A DNA stretch of 23,484 nt from Patescibacteria group bacterium UBA6164 (GTDB lineage Bacteria; Patescibacteriota; Gracilibacteria; BD1-5; UBA6164), in NCBI GenBank assembly GCA_002422305.1, contig DIUG01000017.1, positions 1 to 23,484 on the forward strand, given 5' to 3'. How positions within the stretch are numbered: the stretch's first letter is position 1; the number at the start of each line of letters is the position of its first letter. Made by a program: the position numbers and the translations under genes. This document shows positions 1 through 10,224 of the stretch, in pieces. Under the pieces are notes generated by a model. That model did no database searches, was not told the origin of the DNA, and saw only the letters and a list, made by a program, of their open reading frames with translations.

Positions 1-24
1 CAAAATGTATTATACTTTCTATGA
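1..24. repeat. Terminal inverted repeat, left end
   Basis: The first 24 bases are the reverse complement of the last 24 (23461-23484) with one mismatch; the first 21 match exactly. It may be a repeat at which an assembly stopped or a real element end. Confidence 0.8.
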
Positions 25-328
25 AAAAGTATAGTTAAATATTTGCTTTTTTTTATAAAACATATATACTAACACTTGTCAGAAAAATAAGAAGTTTCAA
101 ACTTACTCAATATAATGTATTTATAGTTAATTTGGGTTACTGAAACTAATAGTAAATAAAAACTAATTTTTTAATTTTTGTTTGTTATATAGCGTGATAA
201 ATTAATTACATTACATATATTTGTTTTGTTTGGAAGTTCTCCTCTTTTTTAAAAATTAATTAAGAAGAACTTGCATTATTATTATGTTTAGTTCTTTTTT
301 TGATTTTTATTATTAAACATATAAAAAT
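1..328. other. Non-coding leader region upstream of the helicase gene
   Basis: I find no convincing gene here in any frame, even with TGA read as glycine. A TATAAT hexamer lies at 111-116 without a clear -35 partner. A hairpin with 7-bp outer arms (aagttct at 234-240, agaactt at 266-272) lies in what would be the 5' untranslated region of the helicase. Long structured leaders are known for cold-inducible DEAD-box helicase genes in other bacteria, so a regulatory leader is possible, but this is inference. Confidence 0.5.
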
Positions 329-2125
329 ATGTCAGAAACATTGAGAAAAATAGATGCAGAAGGTACTAGTGAAAATATTACTTTTTCAGATTTAGGTTTA
401 TCAGAAAAAATATTAAAATCTATTAAGGCAAAATGATATGAATATCCTAGTGCTATACAATCGGCAGTTATCCCTTTATTATTAAATGGTGATAAAGATA
501 TTATTGGTCAAGCTCAAACAGGTACTTGAAAAACAGCAGCTTTTGCTTTACCTATTTTAGAAAGATTAGATGTTAATTCTAAAGATATTCAAACTCTTAT
601 ATTAACTCCAACTAGAGAATTGGCTATACAAGTAGCTGAAGAAATAAAATCATTTGCTGATTCATGAGTAAATGTTCAATTACTTTATGGTGGTCAAAAT
701 ATTAGAGATGAATTAATGTGATTAAAAAGAGGTCCTCAAATAGTTGTAGGTACTCCAGGTAGAGTAATAGATCATTTAGCTAAAAGAAAGACACTTAAAA
801 TAGAAAATCTAAAATATTTTATTTTAGATGAAGCAGATGAAATGTTAAATATAGGTTTTAAAGAAGAAATAGAAGAAATAATACAGTTTACACCGATAAA
901 TAAAAAAGTATTATTATTTTCTGCAACTATGCCTAAAAGTATAAAAGATATAGTAAATAAATATATAAAAGATCATGATTTTGTATCTATTGAAAGAAAT
1001 GAATTAACAAATTCTAATATAGAACAAAAATGTTATAAGGTAAATGAAAGAGATAAATTTGAGGCTTTATGTAGAGTAATTGAGGTAGAATTTGATTTTT
1101 ATTGAATATTATTTTGTAGAACTAAGGCTGATGTAGATGAAGTTGCTGCTAAGTTGATGAATAGAGGATATAAAGTAGAATGAATTCATGGAGATGTTGA
1201 TCAAAAACAAAGAGAAAAAACTTTATCTAGATTTAAAAATGGTGCAATAAAAATACTTGTAGCAACAGATGTTGCAGCTAGATGAATAGATGTAAATAAT
1301 TTAACTCATGTTATAAATTATACACTTCCTGATAATCCAGAAACATATACTCATAGAATTTGAAGAACAGGTAGAGCAGGTAATAAGTGAGAAGCAATTT
1401 CTTTTGTTACTAGAAAAGATTCTAGAATACTTTCTTGGATAGAAAAAGCTATAAAACAAAAAATAAATGTAGAAAAATTACCAGAGGTTAGTCATGTAAT
1501 TGAATTTAAAAAGAAAAGATTAATAGATAATACAAAAGAATTATTGTTAAATAAAGATGAATTAAATTATATAGATTTAGCAAAAGATTTATTAGAATTA
1601 TCTGATCCAGAAGCAGTATTGGCTGCTATTTTAAAAGAAGCTTATGGTAAAGAATTTTCTACAACTCATTATAATGAATTAAAAGAAGATAGTTTTTCTT
1701 CTGATACAAGAGATAGATGAAATAAAAATGATAGATGAGAAAGAGGTTTTAGTTGAGTTCCTTGAGAAAGAAGATTATTTGTAGCAAAAGGTAAATTAGA
1801 TTGATTTACTCCATGAAGTTTAATACAATTTTTGGAAAAAGAAGTTGATTGTAAATTAGGAGATATTTGAAATATTGATATTATGAGAGAATTTTCATTT
1901 ATAAATTTAAAAGATGAAGATGCAAATTTCGTACTTAAAAAATTTAAAGATTTAAATTCTAGAAAACCAGTTGTTGTTGAAGCTAAACAAAAAGATAGTA
2001 GCTCATCAAGTTTAAGTGGTTCAAGATGATGATTTAGAACTTCTAATTCTAGTAGAGGTTGATTTAAATCTGGATGATCAAGTAGTAGATGATGAAATAG
2101 TTCATCTTATAAAGGTAAAAAATAA
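329..2125 (+). CDS. deaD: DEAD-box ATP-dependent RNA helicase with DbpA-like RNA-binding domain and RGG tail
   Basis: ATP-dependent RNA unwinding and remodelling in the cytoplasm, probably in ribosome assembly or mRNA decay. The 598-residue product has all the core motifs in order: Q motif (GYEYPSAIQ), Walker A (AQTGTGKT), PTRELA, TPGR, DEAD, SAT, ATDVAARGID and HRIGRTGRAG. Around residues 485-545 a segment beginning RLFVAKGKLDGF resembles the DbpA/CsdA C-terminal RNA-binding domain. The protein ends in a Ser/Gly/Arg-rich tail with several RGG motifs, like the basic tails of CsdA-type helicases. Many motif glycines, including the second one of Walker A, are TGA codons. The start is the first ATG of the frame before the Q motif. 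It stands alone on its strand and ends in a strong terminator. Family assignment is certain; the exact orthologue (CsdA, DbpA or RhlE type) is less so. Confidence 0.95.
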
Positions 2126-2192
2126 AAAAAATCCATCCTTGAATTTTCCCCTTAATATTAAGAGGGGGAAAAACAGGATAGGATTTTTTTTT
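2124..2192. terminator. Bidirectional intrinsic terminator between convergent genes
   Basis: A long hairpin has outer arms atcc-atcct / aggataggat and an inner stem ttttcccctt / aagagggggaaaa around an aatatt loop. It is flanked by a run of A on the left and T on the right, so it can end both the helicase transcript and the convergent minus-strand gene. The inner GC run is the most GC-rich spot in the neighbourhood. There are small bulges in both stems. Confidence 0.85.
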
Positions 2193-2216
2193 ATTAAAGA
2201 GTTAGAGCTTTTTATA

Positions 2217-3827
2217 TTATTCTTTTTCTACTACTTTAATAATAATATTATCTATTATTTTAGAAACATTTTTCATAAAAAATGGTCTTACTTCTATTTT
2301 TACATCACTTACTTTTGGATTATTAAGAAGTATTCTTTGAACCTCATCTTTATTTATTCATAAAATACTATTTTTTAATCTTTCTATATATACATCTTTT
2401 TCATTTTCAAAATTATGTGATAAAAATACTTCTACTTGAGCAGTAGCTTTTATTTCTAAAGGTTTATCTTTTTTATAAATTATATCAGGTATTCTTAGTG
2501 ATTTTGTGTTAATAAGTAATAATTTTTCTGTATCACTTAGTATAGTTTGTTTTATAGTGTTTGATAATTGGTTGAGTACTTTTTCAGTATTATAAATATA
2601 ACTAGTGATTTTTATTGTTCATGATAATTCGAAATTTTCAATATTATCTCATACTTTTATTTTATCTTCGCCATTAATTTTAAAGTCGGTATAACTTAAT
2701 ATGTTATCTATTCATAAAATATCAAAATTAACACTATTATTTTTATTATCATCTTGAATTTGTTTTTTTAATTCATTTAATGCTTGTTGTTTTAATTTTC
2801 ATTCTAAAATACTTTTTGCATTATTTATATCTTCTTTAGTAAGTTTTTTTATGTAATTATCATTTCATCAACTTATTTCTTCAGTAGTTATTGCATAAAT
2901 TTTGTCTTTATTTGTTTTTAATCAAGGTAATTCTAATATTATTCAAGTTCATATATTTGCTTTACTTCCTAATATTGTTCATTTTGAATCATGAGTTCTT
3001 GATGTAACATTTATTTCTATTTTTCACGAGATAACTCATCAAGTAGATGAAACTTCAGCTTTTGGTATGTTTACAGGTGTATCAGTAGTATAAATTATTC
3101 ATTCTTTTGTTTGAATTCTAGTTCATAATATTAATTCTACGGGTTCATTTAAATCATTATAAAAAGTAACTCTTCATTTACTTCTTGTTAATTTTTCTTC
3201 GTTTATTCAACTAGTTCAAAAATTCTCGGTTAAATATATTAGTTTTGATATTTTAGTTAATTTTATTATATCATTACTTATTATATCTCATTCTTTTGCT
3301 TCTCTAAAAATAAAATTTTCAGATTTTGTTTTTATACTTATTTGAGGTGTTATATAAATATATGTTTTGTTTACTGCAAAATAAAAAATAAATACAAGAA
3401 GTAATATAGAAAAGATAAGTCATAATAAAAAAAATCACATTTTTGAACTACCAGTAGAATATTTTTTTTGATATTCTAGTATTATATCAGGTGTTTTATT
3501 TGAAAAAATTTGTTTTATTTCTATTAAATATCTTTTTAATAAATATTTTAAATACTCAAAATAGGTATAATTATATTCTAATAAATCTATATCTCATAAT
3601 TGAGAATATTTTATTCAAATACTTTTTCATATATTTTTTGCAGTTTTATCATTAGTTATAAGTATTAATTCTTTTTTTCAAGCTTTATTTTTTAATATTT
3701 TTAAAGATGTATGATTATGTAATATTGGATGTCAAAAAGGGAAATCAAGAACTATTTCCTTTTGTTTACAATTATTTATTTTTATTATAATATCTATTAT
3801 AGAATCATTTTTATTTATTTTTATCAT
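2217..3827 (-). CDS. Single-pass membrane protein with baseplate-J-like extracytoplasmic region (CPR-type)
   Basis: 536 residues. The N-terminal domain (about 1-75) contains KEIVLDFPFGHPIL and ELILITNDKTAKNIGKSIG. A basic stretch follows, then one hydrophobic segment at about 131-153 and a long extracytoplasmic part. That part contains a pattern (KGRVTFYND.., LGTRIQTKEGIIYTTDTPVNIP, then a Gly/Pro-containing stretch) I recognise from a protein family widespread in Patescibacteria and often annotated as baseplate-J-like. Its function is unknown to me. The name reflects weak domain similarity to phage baseplate proteins, and no other phage gene is present. The plan (cytoplasmic domain, one membrane span, beta-rich outer part) fits a cell-surface or envelope-spanning assembly. 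It ends at the shared terminator with the helicase. TGA glycines run through the whole frame. Confidence 0.6.
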
Positions 3828-3944
3828 ATGGAATAGTTTTATTTATTTTTAATAATTATCTTTTTATTTATTTTTATTTTTTTAAGATATTAAATAAAAA
3901 TATTATATCTAGAATAACTAATTTATATTAAATTTCAATATTTC

Positions 3945-3981
3945 TTTACAAAAAAAATGTAATAATTAGAATAGCTATAAT
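3945..3981 (+). promoter_or_regulatory. Possible promoter of the mutS-like/glycosyltransferase pair
   Basis: A consensus TATAAT lies at 3976-3981, about 60 bases before the ATG. The nearest -35-like hexamer (TTTACA, 3945-3950) is 25 bases away, which is too far for a standard sigma-70 spacing. The -10 may therefore work alone, or the match may be chance in AT-rich DNA. The rest of the 3828-4040 divergent gap shows nothing else I can identify. Confidence 0.25.
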
Positions 3982-4040
3982 GAATAATTAATTTAAATAA
4001 TCTATATAGGGATTAATAAAACTTTAACCAAACTTTTTTT

Positions 4041-5438
4041 ATGGAAAATATAAAAAAAATAATTGATTTAATAGATACAGCTATAAAAATTGATGCAGAA
4101 GTAAATATAATGTGATGAGAAATTATCGCAGATTTTTATGATGATAAAGTAGATTATTATAGATGATTAATTTTTAATTCTAAAGACTGGTTAACTAATT
4201 ATCAATCTGAATTATCAGAAAAATATGGTTTAAGTTCTTTGAAAATAAAATATACATGAGCTTCATGATATTTTATAGAATTATCTAAAAATCAATCAAA
4301 TAAGGCTCCAGATATTTTTATACATAAACAAACTTTAGTAAATGCTTCTAGATATATAACTATAGAATTAAAAAATTTTGAACAGGATATTTTAGAGGCA
4401 GAATGAAATAAATCAAGTAGAGAATATGAAATTTTTTTAGAAATAAGGGAAGAAATATTAAATAATTTTGACAATATTAAAAATATTTGAGATAAAACTT
4501 CATTTATAGACTTTATATCTACTATGTCAGAAATTGCATATTTTAATAATTATGTTAAACCAGAGGTACACAAAAAGTATGATTTTCAAGTTTTATGATG
4601 AAGACATCCAGTTATAGAAAAAACAGAAAAAGATTTTATAAGTAATGATTTAACTTTTACTGAAAAAAAATATGTTCATATAATTACATGACCAAATATG
4701 TGATGAAAATCTACTTTTTTAAGACAAAATGCTTTAATAATATTGCTTTCACATATAGGTAGTTTTGTTCCAGCTAGAAAGGCCATTATTCCATTAGTTG
4801 ATAAAATATTTTCTAGAATTTGAGCAAATGATAATTTGTTTTTATGACAATCTACCTTTATGGTAGAAATGCAAGAAGTAGCAAATATATTGAATAATTC
4901 TACGAAAAATAGTTTTGTTATAATAGATGAGGTTGGTAGATGAACATCTACCTATGATTGAATGAGCTTAGCTTGGGCTATTTTAAGGGAGAATCATGAC
5001 AAAATAAAGGCTAAAACATTATTTGCTACTCATTATCATGAACTTATAGATGAATCTAAAAAGTTATCTTGAGTAGAAAATTTTTCTGTTGCAGTTTGAG
5101 AAAATGAAGACAATTTAATTTTTCTTAGGAAAATAATTCCAGGTTGAATAAAAAAATCTTTTTGATTAGAAGTTGCTAGAATAGCTTGATTATCAAGTGA
5201 TACTATAAATGAAGCTAAAAAAATGTTAAAAATGTTAGAATTAGAACATAATAAAATATCGGGTACACAAATGATTTTATGAGGAATTGAATCAGATATT
5301 AAAATAGTAGAAAAAAAAGAAGAAATTAAAAAAGAAAGTATGTTAGAAAAAGAATTAAAAAAAATAGATATAAATAATTTAACACCTATAGAAGCAATAA
5401 ATAAATTAAATGAATTAAAAAATATTTTTCTTAAATAA
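4041..5438 (+). CDS. mutS: MutS-like ATPase, half-length: lever/clamp remnant plus ATPase domain, no mismatch-recognition domain
   Basis: 465 residues aligning to the second half of bacterial MutS, which is normally about 850 residues. Residues 1-200 match the distal lever/clamp part (GEIIADFYDD, GYFIELSKNQSNKAPDIF, KQTLVNASRYITIELKNFE). The rest is the ABC-type ATPase: Walker A TGPNMGGKST (about 216-225), GQSTFMVEM, Walker B/signature FVIIDEVGRGTSTYDG (aspartate about 296) and the ATHYHEL motif. Every motif glycine is intact, many as TGA. The N-terminal mismatch-binding domain with its Phe-x-Glu motif, the connector and the first half of the lever are missing. The 213 bases upstream hold no remnant of them. 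Order and homology are certain, function is not: split MutS, a MutS-like protein with another role, or decay are all possible. The next gene begins 7 bases after the stop. Confidence 0.9.
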
Positions 5439-5445
5439 TAAAATA

Positions 5446-6537
5446 ATGAAAAAAAAGATAATAATATTACATGACACATTTTTATATAAATGAGGTTGAG
5501 AAAGACTAATTTTAATGATGGCTAAAACCTTAAAATCAGATTTAGCTTCAGGATTTTTTAGTAAATGAAGTTTTGATTTGAGAAAAGAATGATTTAAATG
5601 AGAGATGATTTCTGTTTCAAGTGAAATATTTCAAAAAGGTTTTAGACATATTAAACTTAAAATAGCATTTTTATTTAATACTAATTTTTTAACAAATTAT
5701 GATACAGTTATTTTTTCTTGAGATTCTATAAGTTCTGTTAGAAATTGTAGACAAGATACTAAAAAAATATATTATTGTCATACTCCACCTAGATATTTAT
5801 ATGATTTAAAAAAAGATTACTATAAAAAAGTACCATTACTAATAAAGCCATTTTTTTCCATATTAACTTATTTATTTCAAAAAATGTATGAGTATGATAT
5901 ATCAAAAATGGATTTAATTTTAACTAATTCGATAAATACACAAAATAGAATAAAAAATTTTTTATGATTAGATTCTATTGTATTATATCCTCCTGTAGAC
6001 ACTGAAAAATTTAAATATATTTCTCAATGAGATTATTATTTATCATTTGCTAGACTTAGTCATGCAAAAAGAGTAGATAAAATAGTTTCTGCTTTTAAAG
6101 AAATGCCAGATAAAAAATTAATAGTAATATATTGAGAAAATGATCCTCAAAAAAAAGAGATATTTGATATATCAGAGTGATACAAAAATATAGAATTCAT
6201 AACTTTACCATGAAATATATGATTTAATGATTATATAGGTAATTGTATAGCAACTATTTATGTACCAATAGATGAAGATTTTTGAATGAGTCCTGTAGAG
6301 AGTATGTCTGCATGAAAACCTGTTTTATGAGTAAAAGAATGATGACTTAAGGAAACTATTATAGATAATAAAACTTGAATTTTGATTTCTAATTGATTAT
6401 CTGTATCTAGTATAAAAGAATCAATTAATTTAATGACACCAGATTTTTGTTTATCAATGAAATCAGATTGTGAAAAAAGAGCTAGTGATTTTTGTTTAAA
6501 AAAATTTGAGATAAAATTAAAAGATTTTATTAAATAG
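5446..6537 (+). CDS. Glycosyltransferase family 4 (GT-B, group 1)
   Basis: Transfers a sugar from an activated donor to a growing glycan, at the cytoplasmic face of the membrane. 363 residues with the GT-B plan. The acceptor half has a Gly-rich N-terminus (LHGTFLYKGGGERLI) and YCHTPPRYLYD. The donor half has LYPPVDTEKF, YYLSFARLSHAKRVDKIVSAF, and the nucleotide-sugar site EDFGMSPVESMSAGKPVLG with EGGLKETI..NKTGIL. The HTPPRYLYD motif and overall sequence are like mannosyltransferases of the WbaZ/WbdA kind, but donor and acceptor cannot be fixed from sequence. It follows the mutS-like gene by 7 bases and probably shares its transcript, though the two have no obvious functional link. A sugar phosphotransferase that could start the same glycan lies about 1 kb downstream on the other strand. 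Confidence 0.9.
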
Positions 6538-6541
6538 TAAA

Positions 6542-6584
6542 AATAATAAAAAAGAGATAATTATATTATCTCTTTTTTATTATT
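6542..6584. terminator. Bidirectional terminator, overlaps the stop of the minus-strand gene
   Basis: Perfect 20-bp arms (aataataaaaaagagataat / attatctcttttttattatt) around a 3-base loop, A-rich on one side and T-rich on the other, serving both convergent genes. The stop codon of the STAS gene lies inside its right arm. Confidence 0.85.
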
Positions 6585-6933
6585 TTTTTATAGCACTTAA
6601 TGCTTCTGCTTCAGTGTCTACAGTTGGAATAATTGTAGTAATACCTACCAATTCTAAAATATCTTTAACTCATTCTGAACAATTTGATATATACATTTTA
6701 CCATTTACATCTTCTATATTAGAAAAAACATCAGCTATATATCATATCGACTTAGAATTTATATATTTTAACCCAGATAGATTAAATATTATATTTTTTC
6801 ATGTAAAATCACCTATATCATCATATATAGTTTTAAATGTTTTATCTGCATTAGTTTCATCTAATTCTCAAGAGAACTCAAAAATATTAATACCATTTTC
6901 TAATTTTTTATTTACTTCTATTAAAGTTTGCAT
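6580..6933 (-). CDS. STAS-domain protein (anti-sigma factor antagonist-like)
   Basis: 117 residues, the full length of a single STAS domain. The N-terminal strand pattern (GINIFEFSGELDETNADKTF) and the central KNIIFNLSGLKYINSKSIGYIADVF match the SpoIIAA/RsbV family. The serine in YINSKSIG occupies the position of the phosphorylated serine in the usual DSxG-type motif, with Asn replacing the usual Asp. In known members the dephosphorylated form binds an anti-sigma kinase and frees a sigma factor; other STAS proteins work in transport or sensing. No anti-sigma kinase, phosphatase or sigma gene lies in the window, so the partner is unknown. It stands alone between the convergent glycosyltransferase and the divergent tsaE. 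Fold assignment is good, role uncertain. Confidence 0.8.
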
Positions 6934-7024
6934 AAAATTATTTAAATTAAATTTATAAAATAATAATTTAATTATATACCAAAAAATCTATTTTAGCAAA
7001 TTTTTACTACTTTTTTATTTAAAA

Positions 7025-7420
7025 ATGAAAAAAAAATATTCTATAAATAATATAAATTCCTTAAATATTAATATAAAAGAACCTTCAATTATATTTTTAA
7101 AAGGTGATTTATGAGCAGGGAAAACAACAATAACTAAACATATTATAAATAATATTTTAAAAAAGAAGTATGATATTACATCACCAACTTATACATATTA
7201 TAATAAATATGATAATATTTACCATTTTGATTTGTATAGATTGAAAGAATACGATGAGTTTTTTTCTATTTGATGAGAAGAAATATTAGATAATAATTCT
7301 TGAATAATAATTATTGAATGGCCAGAAATTATTGATAAATATTATAAATCAAATATAGAAATTATTTTAAGTAAGACTGATTTTGATAATGAAAGGGAAA
7401 TTGAAATCATATATAATTAA
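7025..7420 (+). CDS. tsaE: tRNA threonylcarbamoyladenosine biosynthesis ATPase TsaE
   Basis: 131 residues, close to the usual 140-160. TsaE is the ATPase that drives the TsaB-TsaD-TsaE complex in making t6A37 on ANN-decoding tRNAs. Visible are Walker A (FLKGDLGAGKTT, second glycine TGA), the switch region SPTYTYYNKYDNIYHFDLYRLK, which is the family's hallmark, and the IIEWPE motif near the C-terminus. The gene is probably essential, as t6A is near-universal. TsaB and TsaD are not in the window. It diverges from the STAS gene and converges with the sugar phosphotransferase. A strong inverted repeat begins inside its last codons. The start is the first ATG and gives the standard N-terminus. Confidence 0.93.
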
Positions 7421-7458
7421 TATATGTTGTACTACAATTACACATATATTAATTATAT
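7411..7458. terminator. 17-bp perfect inverted repeat at the tsaE 3' end
   Basis: Arms atataattaatatatgt (7411-7427) and acatatattaattatat (7442-7458) are exact complements around a 14-base loop. The left arm covers the last tsaE codons and its stop. It is not followed by a clean T-run on the plus strand (aaaaaatg comes next), but on the minus strand it lies just after the sugar phosphotransferase stop. It may be a terminator for the convergent pair or a stability hairpin. Confidence 0.5.
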
Positions 7459-7489
7459 ATAAAAAATGTAAAACTATAATATAACATAA

Positions 7490-8962
7490 TTATTTTCTAT
7501 TAAATAAAACACTAAAAGTTTTAAGTACTATTTTTAAATCAAGTAATATGCTCCAGTTTTCTATATAAAATATATCTAATCAAGCTTCTTTTTTAAAGTC
7601 ATTATTTTCTCTTCAATTAACTTGAGCCATTCATGTAATTCATGGTTTTATTGTAAGTACTCTTTTTTCATCAAGAGAGTAATTTTTTACTTCTCTTGGT
7701 TGATGAGGCCTTGGTCATACTAAACTCATATTTCATAAAATTAAATTGAAAAATTGAGGTAATTCATCTATAGAATATTTTTCTATAAAAGTTCAAATTT
7801 TAGTTTTTCTAGGATCATCTTTTATTTTATATAATGGACCATTTCTAGTACTACTTTTTTTTATTAATTCCTGTTCTATTTTTAATGCTTTGTCGTATTT
7901 AGCTTCTACATTATAAGCATCTTTTATACAATACTCCCATTTTATATATCTAAACTTATACAAAATAAAAATTTTTCAATTTTGTCATATTCGTATATTT
8001 TTATAAATTATAGGTCATTTTGGTTCTTCTATTTTTATTAATATTGCTATTATTATAAATAATGGTAATAGTATTAATAATCAAATTATTCATATAAATA
8101 AATCAAATAATCTTTTTATTATTTTACCCCAATTATCTAAAGGTGTATTATTTATTTCTATTACTGGTATATTATTTATTAGTGAAAGTGTTGTATTTGT
8201 CTTAGTTATGTCAAACGAATTTGTAATATATCTATATCTTATTCAAAAAATTCTGGTAAGTTCCCATAAATAAAATAAATCTTTTTTTCAGTAATCACTA
8301 TCTATATATAAAACTTCATCACATTTCTTTTTTTCAAATAATTTTTGTATCATACTAATAGATCATATAAATTTTATTCATTCAATATTTTTATCATTTA
8401 GGTTTGAATATCATATTATTTTATATATTTTTGATTTTTTTATATCATCTAATATTTCTTTTATTTTTTCTATATCTTTATTATTAATTATTAATAATTT
8501 CTTTTTTGCTAATATTCATCTTTTTAATAAATGATATTCTATATTATTTAATATAATTCTTTCTAAAATAACTCACATAGTTCATATTATAAAAGTATAT
8601 AATATAATTAATCTAGGTATTTCTACTTCATATATTATTCATTTTCATAAAAATATTATAACAAGAAAAAATAATAACCAATAAAATGAATATCTAATTA
8701 TTTCTAAAAATTCTTTTACTTTTGAGGAAGTTATTTTTATAAAATATAATCAGTGTAATGAAAACACTAATACATATAATAAGCTTCAAAAAATAGCAAA
8801 TGAAAAAAGAGATTCATTATCAATTGTTTGAATAGGTAATTTTAATTGAGGTACTAAATTTGTTATTAATCTTATATATCTTGCTATAAAAAAAGAAGAT
8901 AAAATTATTAAGAAATCTAAAGGGACTCTTATTGCTCAAAAAATTATTTCATATTTTTTCAT
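7490..8962 (-). CDS. Polyprenyl-phosphate sugar-1-phosphate transferase (exopolysaccharide initiating enzyme, WcaJ-like)
   Basis: 490 residues, typical for the large form of this family. It joins a sugar-1-phosphate from a nucleotide sugar to the undecaprenyl-phosphate carrier at the inner membrane, the first step of a surface glycan. The N-terminal half has several membrane spans, followed by a soluble region resembling the CoA-binding-like fold of these enzymes. After one more span (KRLFDLFIGIIGLL..), the C-terminal catalytic domain shows a divergent entry motif (GPIIYKNIRIGQNGKIFILYKFR) and the hallmarks IDELPQFFNLILGNMSLVGPRP and KPGITGMAQVNGR. The usual FRSM is FRYI here, a small departure. 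The start chosen is the first in-frame ATG. It may supply the lipid-linked primer for the family 4 glycosyltransferase nearby; that link is inference. Confidence 0.92.
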
Positions 8963-9076
8963 ACTTTTATTTGTTTTATATTCATTATACTTTTATTTAT
9001 TTTATATTTTTCACTTTATATTGCAAATTTTAAGATTTTTTATAAAATATATTTATTATTTTTTAAATTTTAAAAT

Positions 9077-10177
9077 ATGTCTATAGTTTCTAAATATAGA
9101 AAAATTGTAAAAATTGTAAATAAAATTAGTTATATAAAAAAAACATTCTTAGATATTCTTTTATTATATAAAAATTTCTTTCATTGGAATATTTCTAAAA
9201 TATTAATTTTTTTGTGGTCTATTATTTTAGGATTTTTATTCATATCACCACTAGTATTGATTTTTTTTATATATTGATTTTTTTCAAAAGTAAGTCTACT
9301 TATGTTAATTGAATGAATGTTTAATTGAATATTATTGAATAATCTTTTCTGAAATATTATATTAGTAATTATTGTTTTAGTATATGCTATAATATATCAT
9401 TATTGAAATATATTATTGTTAAATGTTTCAAATTCCTATATTGATTGAAAAAAAATATCTTACAAAGAAAATGATTATTTTAAATTTTATAAAATTATCA
9501 AATTTTTCGGTTTAACAATAATAAATTTTTTTATTTTACTAGTTCCTATTATTTTTACTATTATTTTAATGGTAATATTATTTTTAGTTTCTATGGTAAT
9601 ATTCTTTTTAGTTTCTGGTGATATTATGAAAATTTATGAAATGGTATCAATTTCGCCTTTTAATTATTTTACAATATTATCATTTATTTTTATTGTTTTT
9701 GGTTTAATTTTTTCGGTTTATGTTTTATTTAGAACTATATTTTCTTATTTAATTTATTTAGATTATTCTAAAGAATCAGAAAAAGTTAAATTATTAAATT
9801 GTATTAAAAAATCATTTAGTAAGACAAAGGGGGTTAAAAAATTTCTAAAATTTTTATCATTAGTATTAATTTTAATAGTAATGATTTTTCCCATTAAAAT
9901 TATATGAAGTATATTTGAAAACGATTTAAAAAATATTAAGGATTATTCTATACATTTAAGTAAAAGTGATGAAGATAGAAAAAAAGTAATAGAATCACAA
10001 TATTATTATTATGAACAATTATGATTAAAATTTGGATGATATGATAATGAAACATTACAAAAAATAGCAATTAGAAACCAAATATATGTTATATTATTTA
10101 GTATTTTTTCTTTTTTGTTTCTAAAATGATTATTTTTGATGCTTTTATCTTCATTTTATAAAAGAGAGTTGATATAA
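9077..10177 (+). CDS. Hypothetical multi-pass membrane protein
   Basis: 366 residues that I do not recognise. About six hydrophobic segments: near 42-72, 95-118, 155-185, 198-225, 257-278 and a C-terminal one near 335-355. A charged soluble stretch lies between the last two (about 280-330: NDLKNIKDYSIHLSKSDEDRKKV..). There is no signal peptide and no catalytic motif. The pattern of long paired spans with few polar residues could suit an integral membrane scaffold or a DUF-type transporter-like fold, but nothing specific can be claimed. It diverges from the sugar phosphotransferase and precedes the YmdB-like gene by 47 bases, probably on one transcript. Without TGA as glycine the frame would break after 66 codons. 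Confidence 0.75.
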
Positions 10178-10224
10178 TAATATTATTATAATTTAGTGTA
10201 TTATAAATAAGTAAATAAAGAAAT

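Noticed and set aside
1..72. Possible 3' end of a gene entering from the left edge (frame 1 open for 23 codons)
   Set aside because: Too short and low-complexity, and the edge is an inverted repeat of the other window end.
329..2125. TGA as tryptophan (code 4, Mycoplasma type)
   Set aside because: The TGA positions coincide with invariant glycines of P-loops and other motifs, not with tryptophans, and TGG is in use.
2217..3827. Prophage remnant, because of the baseplate-J-like region
   Set aside because: No other phage gene is near, and the protein has a membrane span and an N-terminal domain found in a general CPR family.
5036..5479. 147-codon open frame on the minus strand
   Set aside because: It lies opposite the MutS ATPase domain, whose motifs are unmistakable on the plus strand; the minus product is low-complexity Ser/Phe/Ile.
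6614..6958. 114-codon open frame on the plus strand
   Set aside because: Antisense of the STAS gene; no family resemblance.
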